Assembly (NCBI GenBank): GCA_900547595.1
Contig: URHE01000004.1
Location: forward strand, 7,290 to 71,289
DNA length: 64,000 nt
Reading direction: 5' to 3'
Source of the DNA: an uncultured Desulfovibrio sp.
Lineage (GTDB): Bacteria; Desulfobacterota; Desulfovibrionia; Desulfovibrionales; Desulfovibrionaceae
Shown here: in pieces, positions 1 through 7,779 of the stretch
Numbering within the stretch: position 1 is the first letter of the stretch
Layout of the letters: each line of letters begins with the position of its first letter
The notes under the pieces: generated by a model
The model's input: the letters and a program-made list of their open reading frames with translations, nothing else
What the model was told of the DNA's origin: nothing
Databases searched by the model: none
Made by a program: the position numbers and the translations under genes

Positions 1-6
1 CCGTCG

Positions 7-486
7 CTAGAAGTTGCCCGCGCGCAGATCCGCTACGGAACGCTGGCACATGCGCGCGATAATGAGCAGGGAAAACAGCGGCGTTGCCATGGTGTACCAC
101 CAGACAGGCACGCCGAGGGATTCCGAAATGGACTCAAGCTCGTATTCGTCGATCACCTCAAGGGTCCCCGTCCAGCAGAGCGCGCCGAAAAAGACCACGC
201 AGAGGGCGCAGCCGAGCCAGTAGCAGACCCGGCGCGCCGGTCGGGGCAATGCCTCGTACACGATGTTCATGCCGAGGTGCGTGCCCTGCCGGAAGGCGCG
301 CGCCGTGCCGAGCAGAACGACCCAGACAAAAAAATTCACCGTCAGTTCCTCGCTCCAGGCAAAGGAAAACGAGGTGCAGTAGCGCACGATGACGTTGACG
401 AAGGCCACGGCGGCCATGACGGCGAGCAGGACCGAGCCGAGCACTTCCTCAAAATGCGCGTTCAGGAATCGGAGGGGCCGGAACAT
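7..486 (-). CDS. dctQ: TRAP transporter small permease (DctQ family)
   Basis: This is the small four-helix membrane subunit of a tripartite ATP-independent periplasmic (TRAP) transporter, which works with a DctP binding protein and a large DctM permease to drive organic-acid uptake by an ion gradient. The 159-residue protein has hydrophobic segments near residues 15-35, 45-62, 85-105 and 130-150. The WSEE motif between the first two helices and the RxGxHLGM-like stretch are typical of DctQ. An ATG at 498 lies directly against the AAGGAG, too close to use. The ATG at 486 has GAGG six bases upstream and is chosen. dctP lies 230 bases upstream on the same strand. dctM is expected just beyond the left edge. 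The substrate cannot be read from the sequence. Confidence 0.88.
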   Translation of the reverse strand: MFRPLRFLNAHFEEVLGSVLLAVMAAVAFVNVIVRYCTSFSFAWSEELTVNFFVWVVLLGTARAFRQGTHLGMNIVYEALPRPARRVCYWLGCALCVVFFGALCWTGTLEVIDEYELESISESLGVPVWWYTMATPLFSLLIIARMCQRSVADLRAGNF

Positions 487-717
487 GACGTACCTCATCT
501 CCTTGCCGGATGTTCCCGCATGCGGGGGCGCGGGCGTTTCCTGGCCGGCGGCAGGACGCAGGCAGCCTCATCGCCTGCGATGACGGGAACCGGCGCGGCA
601 CCGGCAATCAGGGGCGCTGTCAGGGCCCACTGTTTCAAAATGGAGCGGATGTTTCTCATCCGGCTGCCGCGCGATCTCCGGAAATGGCGACCGCGCGGCA
701 GGATGTTCGCGGGAAAA

Positions 718-1803
718 CTACCTCACAGCGGCCATGTCCGCTTCGGCCGCCTTTACCAGCTCGGGACCGATCTTGGCGGTCCAGTCATCGCGCACCTTTT
801 GCGTTGCCTTGTGGAAGGCCGCGATCTGTTCGGGGCTGAGGCGCGTGACGGTCATACCGTGTTCCTGCATGCAGGCATACGGGTCCGTCACGTCCGGCAG
901 CTTGCCGATGCTCTTGAGATAGGCTTCAGAGGCGCCGTCATCCAGGCCGAGGCGCGAAAGGGCCTTGCCGTATTTTTCGGCCTCGGCCGCGCATTCCACC
1001 AGAAGCTTCTGGTCTTGGGGGCTGAAGCTCTTCCAGACCTGCGGGTTCACGCCCAGGAGCAGCGGGTCGATGATATAGTGCCAGTCGCTGTGATGCTTGT
1101 GGAAATCCCATATTTTCAGCGGGATATTGATGCCGTTGGTGGGATTTTCCTGCCCGTCCACAACGCCCTGCTGGAAGCCTGTGGTGGCCTCGCTCCAGTT
1201 CATGTTCACCGGGTTGGCCCCGAGTTCGCGGAAGGTTTCGATGAAGATGGGGCTGCCCACCACACGGATCTTGAGGCCCTTCAGGTCTTCAGGAGTGCTG
1301 ATGGGGCCCTTGCTCGTGGTCAGTTCGCGAAAGCCGTTTTCCGCCCAGCCGATGATCTTGACGCCCTTGCCTTCGATGGCGTCCACCATCATCTGGCCGG
1401 ACTTGCCGTCCATGATGGCGTCCATGGCCTTGTAGCGGTCAGGTTCGACGGCAAGCAGGAAGGGCAGCGCCGTGAGGTTGAGTTCCTTGATCTGGGGCGA
1501 CCAGTTGATGGTCGAAGCCAGGGCGAAGTCAATGGCTCCGTTGCGGAGCATGAGAAATTCCGAGGTCTGCTTGCCGGAAAGAAGCTGGCTTGAGGGATAG
1601 ACCTTGATATTGATGCGGCCATCGGAGCGCTCGCGTACCAGGTCCGCGAAGTAGGCGGCGGTTTTGCCCCAGCCGGACGTTGCGCCCGGCACAACGCTCA
1701 GCTTGTATTCCCCCTTGTACTGCGCCGCCGTGGCGGACATGAGCGGCGCCACCGTCAGGCACGCGCAGGCCGCCAGAGCGAGAAAGAGTTTTCCATGTTT
1801 CAT
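718..1803 (-). CDS. dctP: TRAP transporter substrate-binding protein (DctP family)
   Basis: This is the periplasmic solute receptor of the TRAP system. The 361-residue protein begins with a cleavable signal peptide: positively charged MKHGK, a hydrophobic core to about residue 22, and an ATAA-type cleavage site. The mature part shows the family fold, with LKGLKIRV around residue 170, containing the conserved Arg that contacts substrate carboxylate, followed by the NWSEATTGFQQGVVDGQENP stretch. An upstream ATG at 1836 has no SD. The ATG at 1803 has AGGAGG at proper distance and starts the signal peptide. It sits 45 bases after the AEC carrier gene, so the two are probably co-transcribed. The ligand is likely a carboxylate (family knowledge); which one is unknown. 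Confidence 0.92.
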   Translation of the reverse strand: MKHGKLFLALAACACLTVAPLMSATAAQYKGEYKLSVVPGATSGWGKTAAYFADLVRERSDGRINIKVYPSSQLLSGKQTSEFLMLRNGAIDFALASTINWSPQIKELNLTALPFLLAVEPDRYKAMDAIMDGKSGQMMVDAIEGKGVKIIGWAENGFRELTTSKGPISTPEDLKGLKIRVVGSPIFIETFRELGANPVNMNWSEATTGFQQGVVDGQENPTNGINIPLKIWDFHKHHSDWHYIIDPLLLGVNPQVWKSFSPQDQKLLVECAAEAEKYGKALSRLGLDDGASEAYLKSIGKLPDVTDPYACMQEHGMTVTRLSPEQIAAFHKATQKVRDDWTAKIGPELVKAAEADMAAVR

Positions 1804-1848
1804 CCCGGACCTCCTCGGATGGTTGTACCCAGGCATCGGGCGGGCGCC

Positions 1849-2820
1849 CTACAGCTCGGGCAGAAAAAGCATCAGGAGCGGCAGCACGGCCAGCAGCCCC
1901 AGGGTGCTGAAAATCCAGCAGGCATTGGCAAGATCAACATCCAGATGGAACAGTGTGGGGGGCACGAGCGCGGTCATGGCCACGGGCATGGCCGAGAGAA
2001 TGGCCACCACCCGGAGCGGCAGACCGCCGTCCATGCCGCCGAAGCCGATGGCTGCCGCCAGGCTTATGACGGCAAGCGGCACAGCCACGAATTTGATGGC
2101 GCACACGGCGAGGCTTGGCGCAAGATGGCGGGCAAGCCGGGAAAGGCGCAGACTCAGGCCAATGGCAAAGAGAAAGATCGTTGTCGCGGCGATCATGGCC
2201 CCCGAGGCGAGCATGCCGCAAAACTCCGGGCGCGGAACCGCCAGAAGATTCAGAAGAAAACCGGTGCCGAGCGCGCAGAGGATGACGCACAGGACCGGGT
2301 CGAGCCGAAACGCCCGCAGGGAAAGAGTGGTCTCCGTATTCTCGGGACTGTACCAGCGGGCAATGGGAAAGGAAACGCTGAAATAGTACAGTTCTTCGCA
2401 AAGCCGGTAGAGCGCCACCAGCGCGATGGAATTTTCACCGAGAAAGAGCAGGCTCGTGAGGCCGCCCACGGCGCCGATATTGGTGAAGGTGCCGCAGCAA
2501 TAGAGGCTTCCTGTTTGCGGGCGGTCAAGGCGGAGTTGCCTGGCGGCCACCAGGGCCAGCGCGCCGCCCAGAACCCAGGCGGCGAGCCCCAGAAAGGGCA
2601 GGGCGGCAAGACGCGGGTCAGGTTTCGGCAGCCCCCAGAGAGAGAGCATGGCGGAAAGCGGAATCAGCGCGTAGACCGCCAGTATCTGCAGTTTTCTGCG
2701 GGCGCTCTCCATGGCGCGGCTTCCCCACGGGATCGTTCCGGCTTCGGCGGCGCGGCGGCAGGCATAGCCCGAGCCCAGACTGACGAAGATGATGGCGAGA
2801 GTGAGGAGGAGCCGTTCCAT
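1849..2820 (-). CDS. AEC family transporter (auxin efflux carrier-type permease)
   Basis: This is a predicted inner-membrane permease of the AEC superfamily, whose bacterial members move malate, malonate and other small organic acids. The 323-residue protein has about ten hydrophobic segments in two halves and the NIGAVGG motif near residue 160, matching the AEC pattern of unwound helices with Asn and Gly. The start at 2820 (MERLLLTL) opens directly into the first helix. A start at 2868 would add a tail unlike the family. A near-consensus minus-strand promoter sits at 2937-2965. The gene precedes dctP and dctQ, so the unit may handle one organic acid by two routes, which is inference. Confidence 0.82.
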   Translation of the reverse strand: MERLLLTLAIIFVSLGSGYACRRAAEAGTIPWGSRAMESARRKLQILAVYALIPLSAMLSLWGLPKPDPRLAALPFLGLAAWVLGGALALVAARQLRLDRPQTGSLYCCGTFTNIGAVGGLTSLLFLGENSIALVALYRLCEELYYFSVSFPIARWYSPENTETTLSLRAFRLDPVLCVILCALGTGFLLNLLAVPRPEFCGMLASGAMIAATTIFLFAIGLSLRLSRLARHLAPSLAVCAIKFVAVPLAVISLAAAIGFGGMDGGLPLRVVAILSAMPVAMTALVPPTLFHLDVDLANACWIFSTLGLLAVLPLLMLFLPEL

Positions 2821-2936
2821 TGCCTGCCCTGTGCATACCGGCACTGCCGCAACAACTGCCGGGACCACGCGCTGTCCTGGCCGAAGGCGCCGGAAACATC
2901 GCGCCCGATGGCGCTGCGCGTTGCGGGAAAGAAAAA

Positions 2937-2965
2937 TTCATAGCTCCGGAGCGCGCTTTTGTCAA
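2937..2965 (-). promoter_or_regulatory. Sigma-70-type promoter for the AEC-dctP-dctQ unit
   Basis: Read on the minus strand, a perfect TTGACA -35 box (2965-2960) is followed by a 17-base spacer and a TATGAA -10 box (2942-2937). The expected start near 2930 leaves a leader of about 110 bases before the ATG at 2820. Confidence 0.6.
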
Positions 2966-3126
2966 AAACAGCACGGGATGGCGACAGCATCTCCAGAATC
3001 GGAGACGGAGGCATTTGATCACCGCAGAGCAACGGCTCCACCGTATGGAAACGGCCTTTTCCGACGCATTCTCTTGTTGGGGCGGCCATGCGCGCCAGTC
3101 ATGCGGGCGCCGGCAGAAATCAGAGA

Positions 3127-3149
3127 GTCCCCCGGCAACGCCGGGGGAC
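3127..3149 (-). terminator. Candidate intrinsic terminator after lolA
   Basis: There is a perfect 10-bp GC-rich stem (GTCCCCCGGC / GCCGGGGGAC) with a 3-base loop, 64 bases past the lolA stop. On the minus strand it is followed by a mixed, moderately T-rich run (TCTCTGATTTC) rather than a clean U-tract. On the plus strand a T6 run lies 12 bases after it. Confidence 0.55.
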
Positions 3150-3212
3150 CAGTACCCGAGATTTTTTGATGGAAAATATCTGGCTTACAGATAGTTGCAC
3201 CAGCAAAATGCG

Positions 3213-3908
3213 CTATTTGAACAGTTCCCGCTCCTGCACCGGGCGGTCAATGCGGTCTTCAACCTCCACATCCGCCGGAGGCGTGAAACGGAACTCCCCG
3301 GCGGGGATGCGCGTGTCGGGCACGAAGCCGATAAAGCGCACATCATTGGCGTTGCCGTAGAAGTCGATGATCTTTGCCCTGCGGATATAGCCGCTGCCGG
3401 GTTCGACCCAGATGGTGGCCTCCACCATCTGCGGGGCGGGCTCATGCGGAAGGAGCGTCAGCCGGACAAGGCCGTCCTCGGTTCCTGATTCCTTGACGTC
3501 AAAGTCTCTGGTCAGCGCCGACTGTCCGGTGAGCACCTGAATGATGCTGCGCGAATCCTGCACCAGGCTCGGCGGATAGCGGTAGGCGATCTCCTCGTCC
3601 GGCAGATAATCCCAAATCTCCTTGCCCGTCACCACCAGAGTCTCTTCGTGCGGCTTGGCGGTCTGCCAGCGGATGAGCAGAGGCTTCCGGAAAAGAAGGC
3701 GCCCCTTGCGCTGTTCCGTTGAACCGCTCTCCTTGTGCGTGAGGGTCTGTTCAAAGTCCGCGCTGAAGGAGTTCAGCGTTTCATAGCGCTTCTGGATGAG
3801 GGCCGCATACCGGGCGGCATCCCCGGCGGCAGCGGCCGGAAGGGCTGAAAGCGCCAGCAGCGCGGAAAGAATGGCCCCCGCGGTTCCTGTCAGCAATACA
3901 TTTCGCAT
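3213..3908 (-). CDS. lolA: Outer-membrane lipoprotein carrier protein LolA
   Basis: LolA is a periplasmic chaperone that takes lipoproteins from the LolCDE exporter and carries them to the outer membrane. The 231-residue precursor has a signal peptide (hydrophobic residues 6-25, ending PAAAA). The mature protein shows LolA features: LNSFSADFEQTL around residues 45-56, the GRLLFRKPLLIRW strand, GKEIWDYLPDEE, and a C-terminal FRFTPPADVEVED. Length and order fit the family. It lies 11 bases after ftsK and closes an efp-ftsK-lolA run ending in a hairpin at 3127-3149. Presence of LolA confirms a Gram-negative envelope. Confidence 0.93.
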   Translation of the reverse strand: MRNVLLTGTAGAILSALLALSALPAAAAGDAARYAALIQKRYETLNSFSADFEQTLTHKESGSTEQRKGRLLFRKPLLIRWQTAKPHEETLVVTGKEIWDYLPDEEIAYRYPPSLVQDSRSIIQVLTGQSALTRDFDVKESGTEDGLVRLTLLPHEPAPQMVEATIWVEPGSGYIRRAKIIDFYGNANDVRFIGFVPDTRIPAGEFRFTPPADVEVEDRIDRPVQERELFK

Positions 3909-3919
3909 GCGCCAACTCC

Positions 3920-6340
3920 TTATCCCCGGATGATGGGACGCGGTTTGCTGCCGTTGGCGGGCCCGACGATCCCTTCGGCTTCAAACTGGTCCATGAGCCG
4001 GGTGGCACGGTTATATCCGATTTGCAGGCGGCGTTGAAGCAGGGACGTGGAAATGGACGAACGCCCCGACTGCAACAGGAATTCCCGGGCTTCCTCGTAG
4101 AGCGGGTCCTGCGAGGCGTCGCCCCCGCCTCCGTTCCCGGCCCCGGAGGCGGCGTTCCACTGGGAAAAATCCACACCGTAGTTCGGCGCCATCTGGCGTT
4201 TCCAGTGGGCCACCACCGCCTGCACTTCCTCATCGGCCAGAAAGGGGCCATGCAGCCGCTGGAGACGGCCGCCGCTGGGTTTGAACAGCATGTCGCCGCG
4301 GCCAAGAAGCTGTTCCGCGCCCATCTGGTCGAGAATGGTGCGTGAATCGTGCCGGGAAGTGACCTGAAAGGAAATGCGGCAGGGAAAGTTGGCCTTGATG
4401 AGGCCCGTCACCACATCCACGCTGGGACGCTGTGTGGCGAGGATCATATGGATGCCGGCAGCGCGCGCCAGTTGCGCGAGCCGCACCACGCTCGTCTCCA
4501 CTTCGCGCGCCGCCGTCATCATCAGGTCTGCCAGCTCGTCAATGACAATGACGAGATAGGGCAGGCGCTCTAGGTCCGCCAGGTCCGGCGGCAGATCATT
4601 TTTGAAGGCGGCGAGTTTCTGATTATACGCCGCCACATTGCGCACGCCAAGACGCGCCATGGAACGGTAGCGGTTGTCCATCTCCTGCACGGCCCATTCC
4701 AGCGCGTTCCTGGCATCCGCCATTTCCGTCACCACAGGATGGACGAGATGCGGTTCATCCGCATAAACCGCCAGCTCTATGCGCTTGGGGTCAATGAGCA
4801 GGAGGCGCAGGTCCTGCGGCTGGGTACGGTAGAGGAGGCTGACAAGAATGGCGTTGAGGCAGACGCTCTTGCCCGCGCCGGTGGCCCCGGCGACAAGAAG
4901 ATGCGGCATGCGCGTGAGGTCGGCCATGGCGGGGTGCCCCGCGATGTCCTTGCCGAGGATCATGGTCAGGGGGCCGCACCCCCGGCGAAAGGCGTCCGAA
5001 GCCGCCAGTTCCCGAAAATTGACGGTCTCGCGCTGCTCGTTGGGGATTTCGATGCCCACGGTATCGGAACCGGGGATGGGCGCCTGGATGCGGACCGCCG
5101 GGGCCTTGAGCGCGCGGCTGAGATCGTCGCTGAGATTGGCGATGCGGCTGACGCGAATGCCGGGCGCGGGACGCACCTCATACATGGTGACCACCGGCCC
5201 GGGCGTGACGCGCACAAGATCGCCCTGAATGTCAAAATCCTTGAGGCAGGCCATGAGCGCCGCGCCCTTGGCGTCAAGATTTTCGCGGCTGTGGGCCATT
5301 CCGGGGGCGGGGGGCGTCAGCAGGTCCAGACCGGGCAGCGGAATCTTCGCCCGTTTGCCCCGGCCTTCTCCGCCGTGGGCGGACGCGGAAACCGGTTTCG
5401 GCTGCGGAGCCGCCGGGGGCGCCGGCCGGTCGGCGGCGCTTGCGGAGGCTGAGGGGGCGGAAGCCTGTGCGTCGTTATTTTCCGCATCCGCGGCGCAGAT
5501 GCCGGCAGGCGCTCCGGATTCGGGCTCCGTGGAGGAGGCCGCTGGCGCGGCAGCCTCCGGAAAATCGATCTCCGGCATGCTGTCCGCTGTGGGGCGGATG
5601 CTGCCGATGGCGTCCCGCCACTGCTCAAGGCGTTGCTTCAGCGTGGCCGCATCCGGCAGATGCAGGCGGGCGCGCAGGCGCGTCCACCAGGACATCGGGC
5701 CCGAAGCCGGTTTGGTGCCGCTTTCACCAGACGGGGAAAGGAATTCCGTGGCGGCGGGGGAAGCGGAGCTTCTGTGGGCATGCCGCTCCGCCAGTCTGGC
5801 GGTTGCCCATATCCTGAACCTGTCCGCCAGGGTGAACCAGGAAAAATTGCAGGCCAGCTGAAGCCCCACCAGAAGCACAAAGATCCAGAGCAGTGTGGAA
5901 CCGACAGGGCTGAGATACAGGCGCGCATTGTCATAGAGGGCGCTGCCCACCATGCCGCCGCCCGAAAGATCGCCGAGCAACAGGTCCCACCAGGCCCCCG
6001 CCACGAGCAGACAGAGCGTGAGAAGGAAGAAGCCGCACCAGCGCCACCAGTGCAGGGCATAGCCGGAAGAGACATAGGCCGCCCCGAGGGCTCCGAAAAC
6101 AAGGGGCCACAGAAAGGCGGCCACGCCGAAAACATCATTGAGGAATCCGGCCGCATACGCGCCGAACAGTCCCGCCTTGTTCCGCACCGGGGCGCCGGAA
6201 CTCACCACATGGTTGAAGCTCTGGTCGCCCGCGTCGAAGCTCAGGAGGCTCAGCAGGAGCAGAAGGGCCCAGAAGAGCAGGAACAGGCCGAAAAGCTCGC
6301 GTAAGAACTTGCGAATATCCGTGGGCTTGCCCTCCAGCAG
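3920..6340 (-). CDS. ftsK: DNA translocase FtsK (start codon non-standard or uncertain)
   Basis: FtsK is a septal membrane-anchored DNA pump that clears and aligns chromosomes for XerCD recombination. The N-terminal membrane segments are followed by a Pro/Ala-rich linker, then the motor, with Walker A GATGAGKS about 480 residues in, Walker B LVIVIDELADL, an ATQRPS motif, and a C-terminal gamma winged helix (LQRRLQIGYNRA). The first conventional start is GTG at 6208, but it would remove the first membrane helix. Upstream in frame lies LRELFGLFLLFWALL followed by SFDAGDQSFNH, characteristic of FtsK N-termini, and that frame stays open to the efp stop at 6356. It contains no ATG, GTG or TTG. The coordinate given assumes a CTG near 6340; ATT or ACG codons nearby are alternatives. 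Confidence 0.9.
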   Translation of the reverse strand: MLEGKPTDIRKFLRELFGLFLLFWALLLLLSLLSFDAGDQSFNHVVSSGAPVRNKAGLFGAYAAGFLNDVFGVAAFLWPLVFGALGAAYVSSGYALHWWRWCGFFLLTLCLLVAGAWWDLLLGDLSGGGMVGSALYDNARLYLSPVGSTLLWIFVLLVGLQLACNFSWFTLADRFRIWATARLAERHAHRSSASPAATEFLSPSGESGTKPASGPMSWWTRLRARLHLPDAATLKQRLEQWRDAIGSIRPTADSMPEIDFPEAAAPAASSTEPESGAPAGICAADAENNDAQASAPSASASAADRPAPPAAPQPKPVSASAHGGEGRGKRAKIPLPGLDLLTPPAPGMAHSRENLDAKGAALMACLKDFDIQGDLVRVTPGPVVTMYEVRPAPGIRVSRIANLSDDLSRALKAPAVRIQAPIPGSDTVGIEIPNEQRETVNFRELAASDAFRRGCGPLTMILGKDIAGHPAMADLTRMPHLLVAGATGAGKSVCLNAILVSLLYRTQPQDLRLLLIDPKRIELAVYADEPHLVHPVVTEMADARNALEWAVQEMDNRYRSMARLGVRNVAAYNQKLAAFKNDLPPDLADLERLPYLVIVIDELADLMMTAAREVETSVVRLAQLARAAGIHMILATQRPSVDVVTGLIKANFPCRISFQVTSRHDSRTILDQMGAEQLLGRGDMLFKPSGGRLQRLHGPFLADEEVQAVVAHWKRQMAPNYGVDFSQWNAASGAGNGGGGDASQDPLYEEAREFLLQSGRSSISTSLLQRRLQIGYNRATRLMDQFEAEGIVGPANGSKPRPIIRG

Positions 6341-6355
6341 AAATGCGGTCCGTGC

Positions 6356-6913
6356 CTACTCCCGGCCCAGATATTCCTTGGTGCGTGTGTCGATCTTGAC
6401 CCTGTCGCCGATGTTGACGAAAATGGGCACCTGGACGGTCAGGCCGGTTTCGAGCGTGGCGGGCTTGGTGACGTTGCTCACGGTGTCACCCTTGGCGCCC
6501 GGCTCGGTATCCGTGATCTCCAGAACCAGAGTGAGGGGGATGTCGATGTCCAGCGGGCGTCCCTGATACAGGAGGACGCGGCATTCCTGTCCGTCCTTGA
6601 GGAAACCTTCCTTGCCGCCGGTGGAGGATGACGGCATGGAAAGCTGCTCATAGCTTGTCATGTCCATGAAGATAAGCTCGTCATCCTGACGGTAGAGGAA
6701 CTGCATGTCGCGCGTTTCCATATCCGGCTTGCCCACCTTGTCGCCCGAGCGGAAGGTGATGTCCTGGATGCGGCCGGTGAGGATGTTCCGCAATTTGGTC
6801 CTCACCATGGCGCCGCCCTTGCCGGGCTTGAAGTGCTGGAACTCGACGATCTCATAGGGGGTTCCTTCCACTTCGATCTTGAGGCCCTTGCGAAAGTCGG
6901 TGGTAGAGTACAT
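6356..6913 (-). CDS. efp: Translation elongation factor P
   Basis: EF-P binds between the P and E sites of stalled ribosomes and speeds peptide-bond formation at polyproline stretches. The 185-residue protein has the three-barrel layout: an N-terminal KOW-like domain with the PGKGGA loop placing Lys32 at the position that is modified in many bacteria, then two OB domains ending KIDTRTKEYLGRE. Length matches the family (about 185-190). The start at 6913 has AGGAGG nearby. A promoter candidate lies at 7037-7064. No EpmA or EpmB gene is in the window, so modification status is unknown. The TAG stop is in the same frame as the ftsK upstream extension. Confidence 0.96.
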   Translation of the reverse strand: MYSTTDFRKGLKIEVEGTPYEIVEFQHFKPGKGGAMVRTKLRNILTGRIQDITFRSGDKVGKPDMETRDMQFLYRQDDELIFMDMTSYEQLSMPSSSTGGKEGFLKDGQECRVLLYQGRPLDIDIPLTLVLEITDTEPGAKGDTVSNVTKPATLETGLTVQVPIFVNIGDRVKIDTRTKEYLGRE

Positions 6914-6967
6914 GGTTCCTCCTGCGGGCGGGTTCTCGCCGCGCCGCGAAACATTCTGTCATGGCGG

Positions 6968-6996
6968 TTGCAAGGACGGGCGCCAGAGGCTACCTT
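6968..6996 (+). promoter_or_regulatory. Candidate promoter for engB
   Basis: A TTGCAA box (6968-6973), a 17-base spacer and a TACCTT box (6991-6996) precede engB on the plus strand. Both boxes are degenerate, so this is only a plausible site in the efp/engB divergent region. Confidence 0.3.
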
Positions 6997-7036
6997 GGCG
7001 CAAGGTGGGTTGCCGTCCCGGGAATTCGGGTCCACC

Positions 7037-7064
7037 AGTCTATGCAAAAACGCCCTGCTGTCAA
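7037..7064 (-). promoter_or_regulatory. Sigma-70-type promoter for efp-ftsK-lolA
   Basis: On the minus strand a perfect TTGACA (7064-7059), a 16-base spacer and a TAGACT -10 box (7042-7037) point toward efp, leaving a leader of roughly 115 bases. Confidence 0.5.
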
Positions 7065-7127
7065 GATGGCCCTTTCCGGGAGCATGGCGGGGTGGACACG
7101 CGGCGCCGCGCGTGCCGGAGAAACTGT

Positions 7128-7715
7128 ATGGAAAGCACTCTTGAACTGGAAGCCACAGCCTATGTGACCGGGCAACTCCCCCGGTATGACCGGCCGCAGA
7201 TCGCCCTGGCGGGGCGTTCCAACGTGGGCAAATCCTCATTGATCAACGCGCTCGCGGGTCGCAAGAAGCTCGCCAGGGTCAGCGCCCAGCCCGGCAAGAC
7301 GCGGTCCGTCAATTTTTATCATGTGTTGCCGCAGGATTTCTACCTCGTTGACCTGCCGGGCTATGGCTATGCCCGCGCCAGCCATGAGGAGCGGCGGCAA
7401 TGGGCAACGACGCTGGAAGCTTATATCGGGGGCGACCACCACCTCAGGGCGCTTGTCCTCCTGCTGGATTGCCGTCTGCCCCCGCAACGGCTGGACCTGG
7501 ACCTGGCGGCTTTTGCCGCCTCCCGCGCCCTGCCGGTCGTGCCGGTCCTCACCAAGGCCGACAAGTGCACCCAGCGCGAGCGGGAAGCCCGGCGCAAGGA
7601 GTGGCTGGAACGTCTGGGAACCGCCCCCATCGTCACATCGGCGGCGCGCCGGCAGGGTATGGAGAAACTCTGGCGCGCGCTTGATGCCGCGGCTTTGGGA
7701 ACCCGGGAAGGTTAA
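7128..7715 (+). CDS. engB: Ribosome biogenesis GTP-binding protein YsxC/EngB
   Basis: This is an essential small GTPase of the TRAFAC class needed for late assembly of the large ribosomal subunit. The 195-residue protein has G1 GRSNVGKSS (residues 29-37), the G2 Thr in PGKTRS, G3 DLPGYG (75-80), and G4 TKAD near 145. The open frame extends upstream to 6879, but the ATG at 7128 follows GGAG by seven bases and gives the family's usual N-terminus. It is divergent from efp and convergent with the MATE gene. Confidence 0.93.
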   Translation: MESTLELEATAYVTGQLPRYDRPQIALAGRSNVGKSSLINALAGRKKLARVSAQPGKTRSVNFYHVLPQDFYLVDLPGYGYARASHEERRQWATTLEAYIGGDHHLRALVLLLDCRLPPQRLDLDLAAFAASRALPVVPVLTKADKCTQREREARRKEWLERLGTAPIVTSAARRQGMEKLWRALDAAALGTREG

Positions 7716-7779
7716 AGTAATTGTTGAAGTTTTCGGGAGCCTGTCCTTTAATTCCAAGAGCTTGCACGCGCAAACCGCG

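Larger units (their letters stand above)
2821..3212. other. Intergenic region between lolA and the AEC carrier gene
   Basis: No gene is supported in this 392-base stretch. It holds a minus-strand promoter for the AEC-dctPQ unit (2937-2965) and a perfect 10-bp hairpin downstream of lolA (3127-3149). The small open frames here overlap one another and lack both SD sites and recognisable protein features. Confidence 0.6.
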
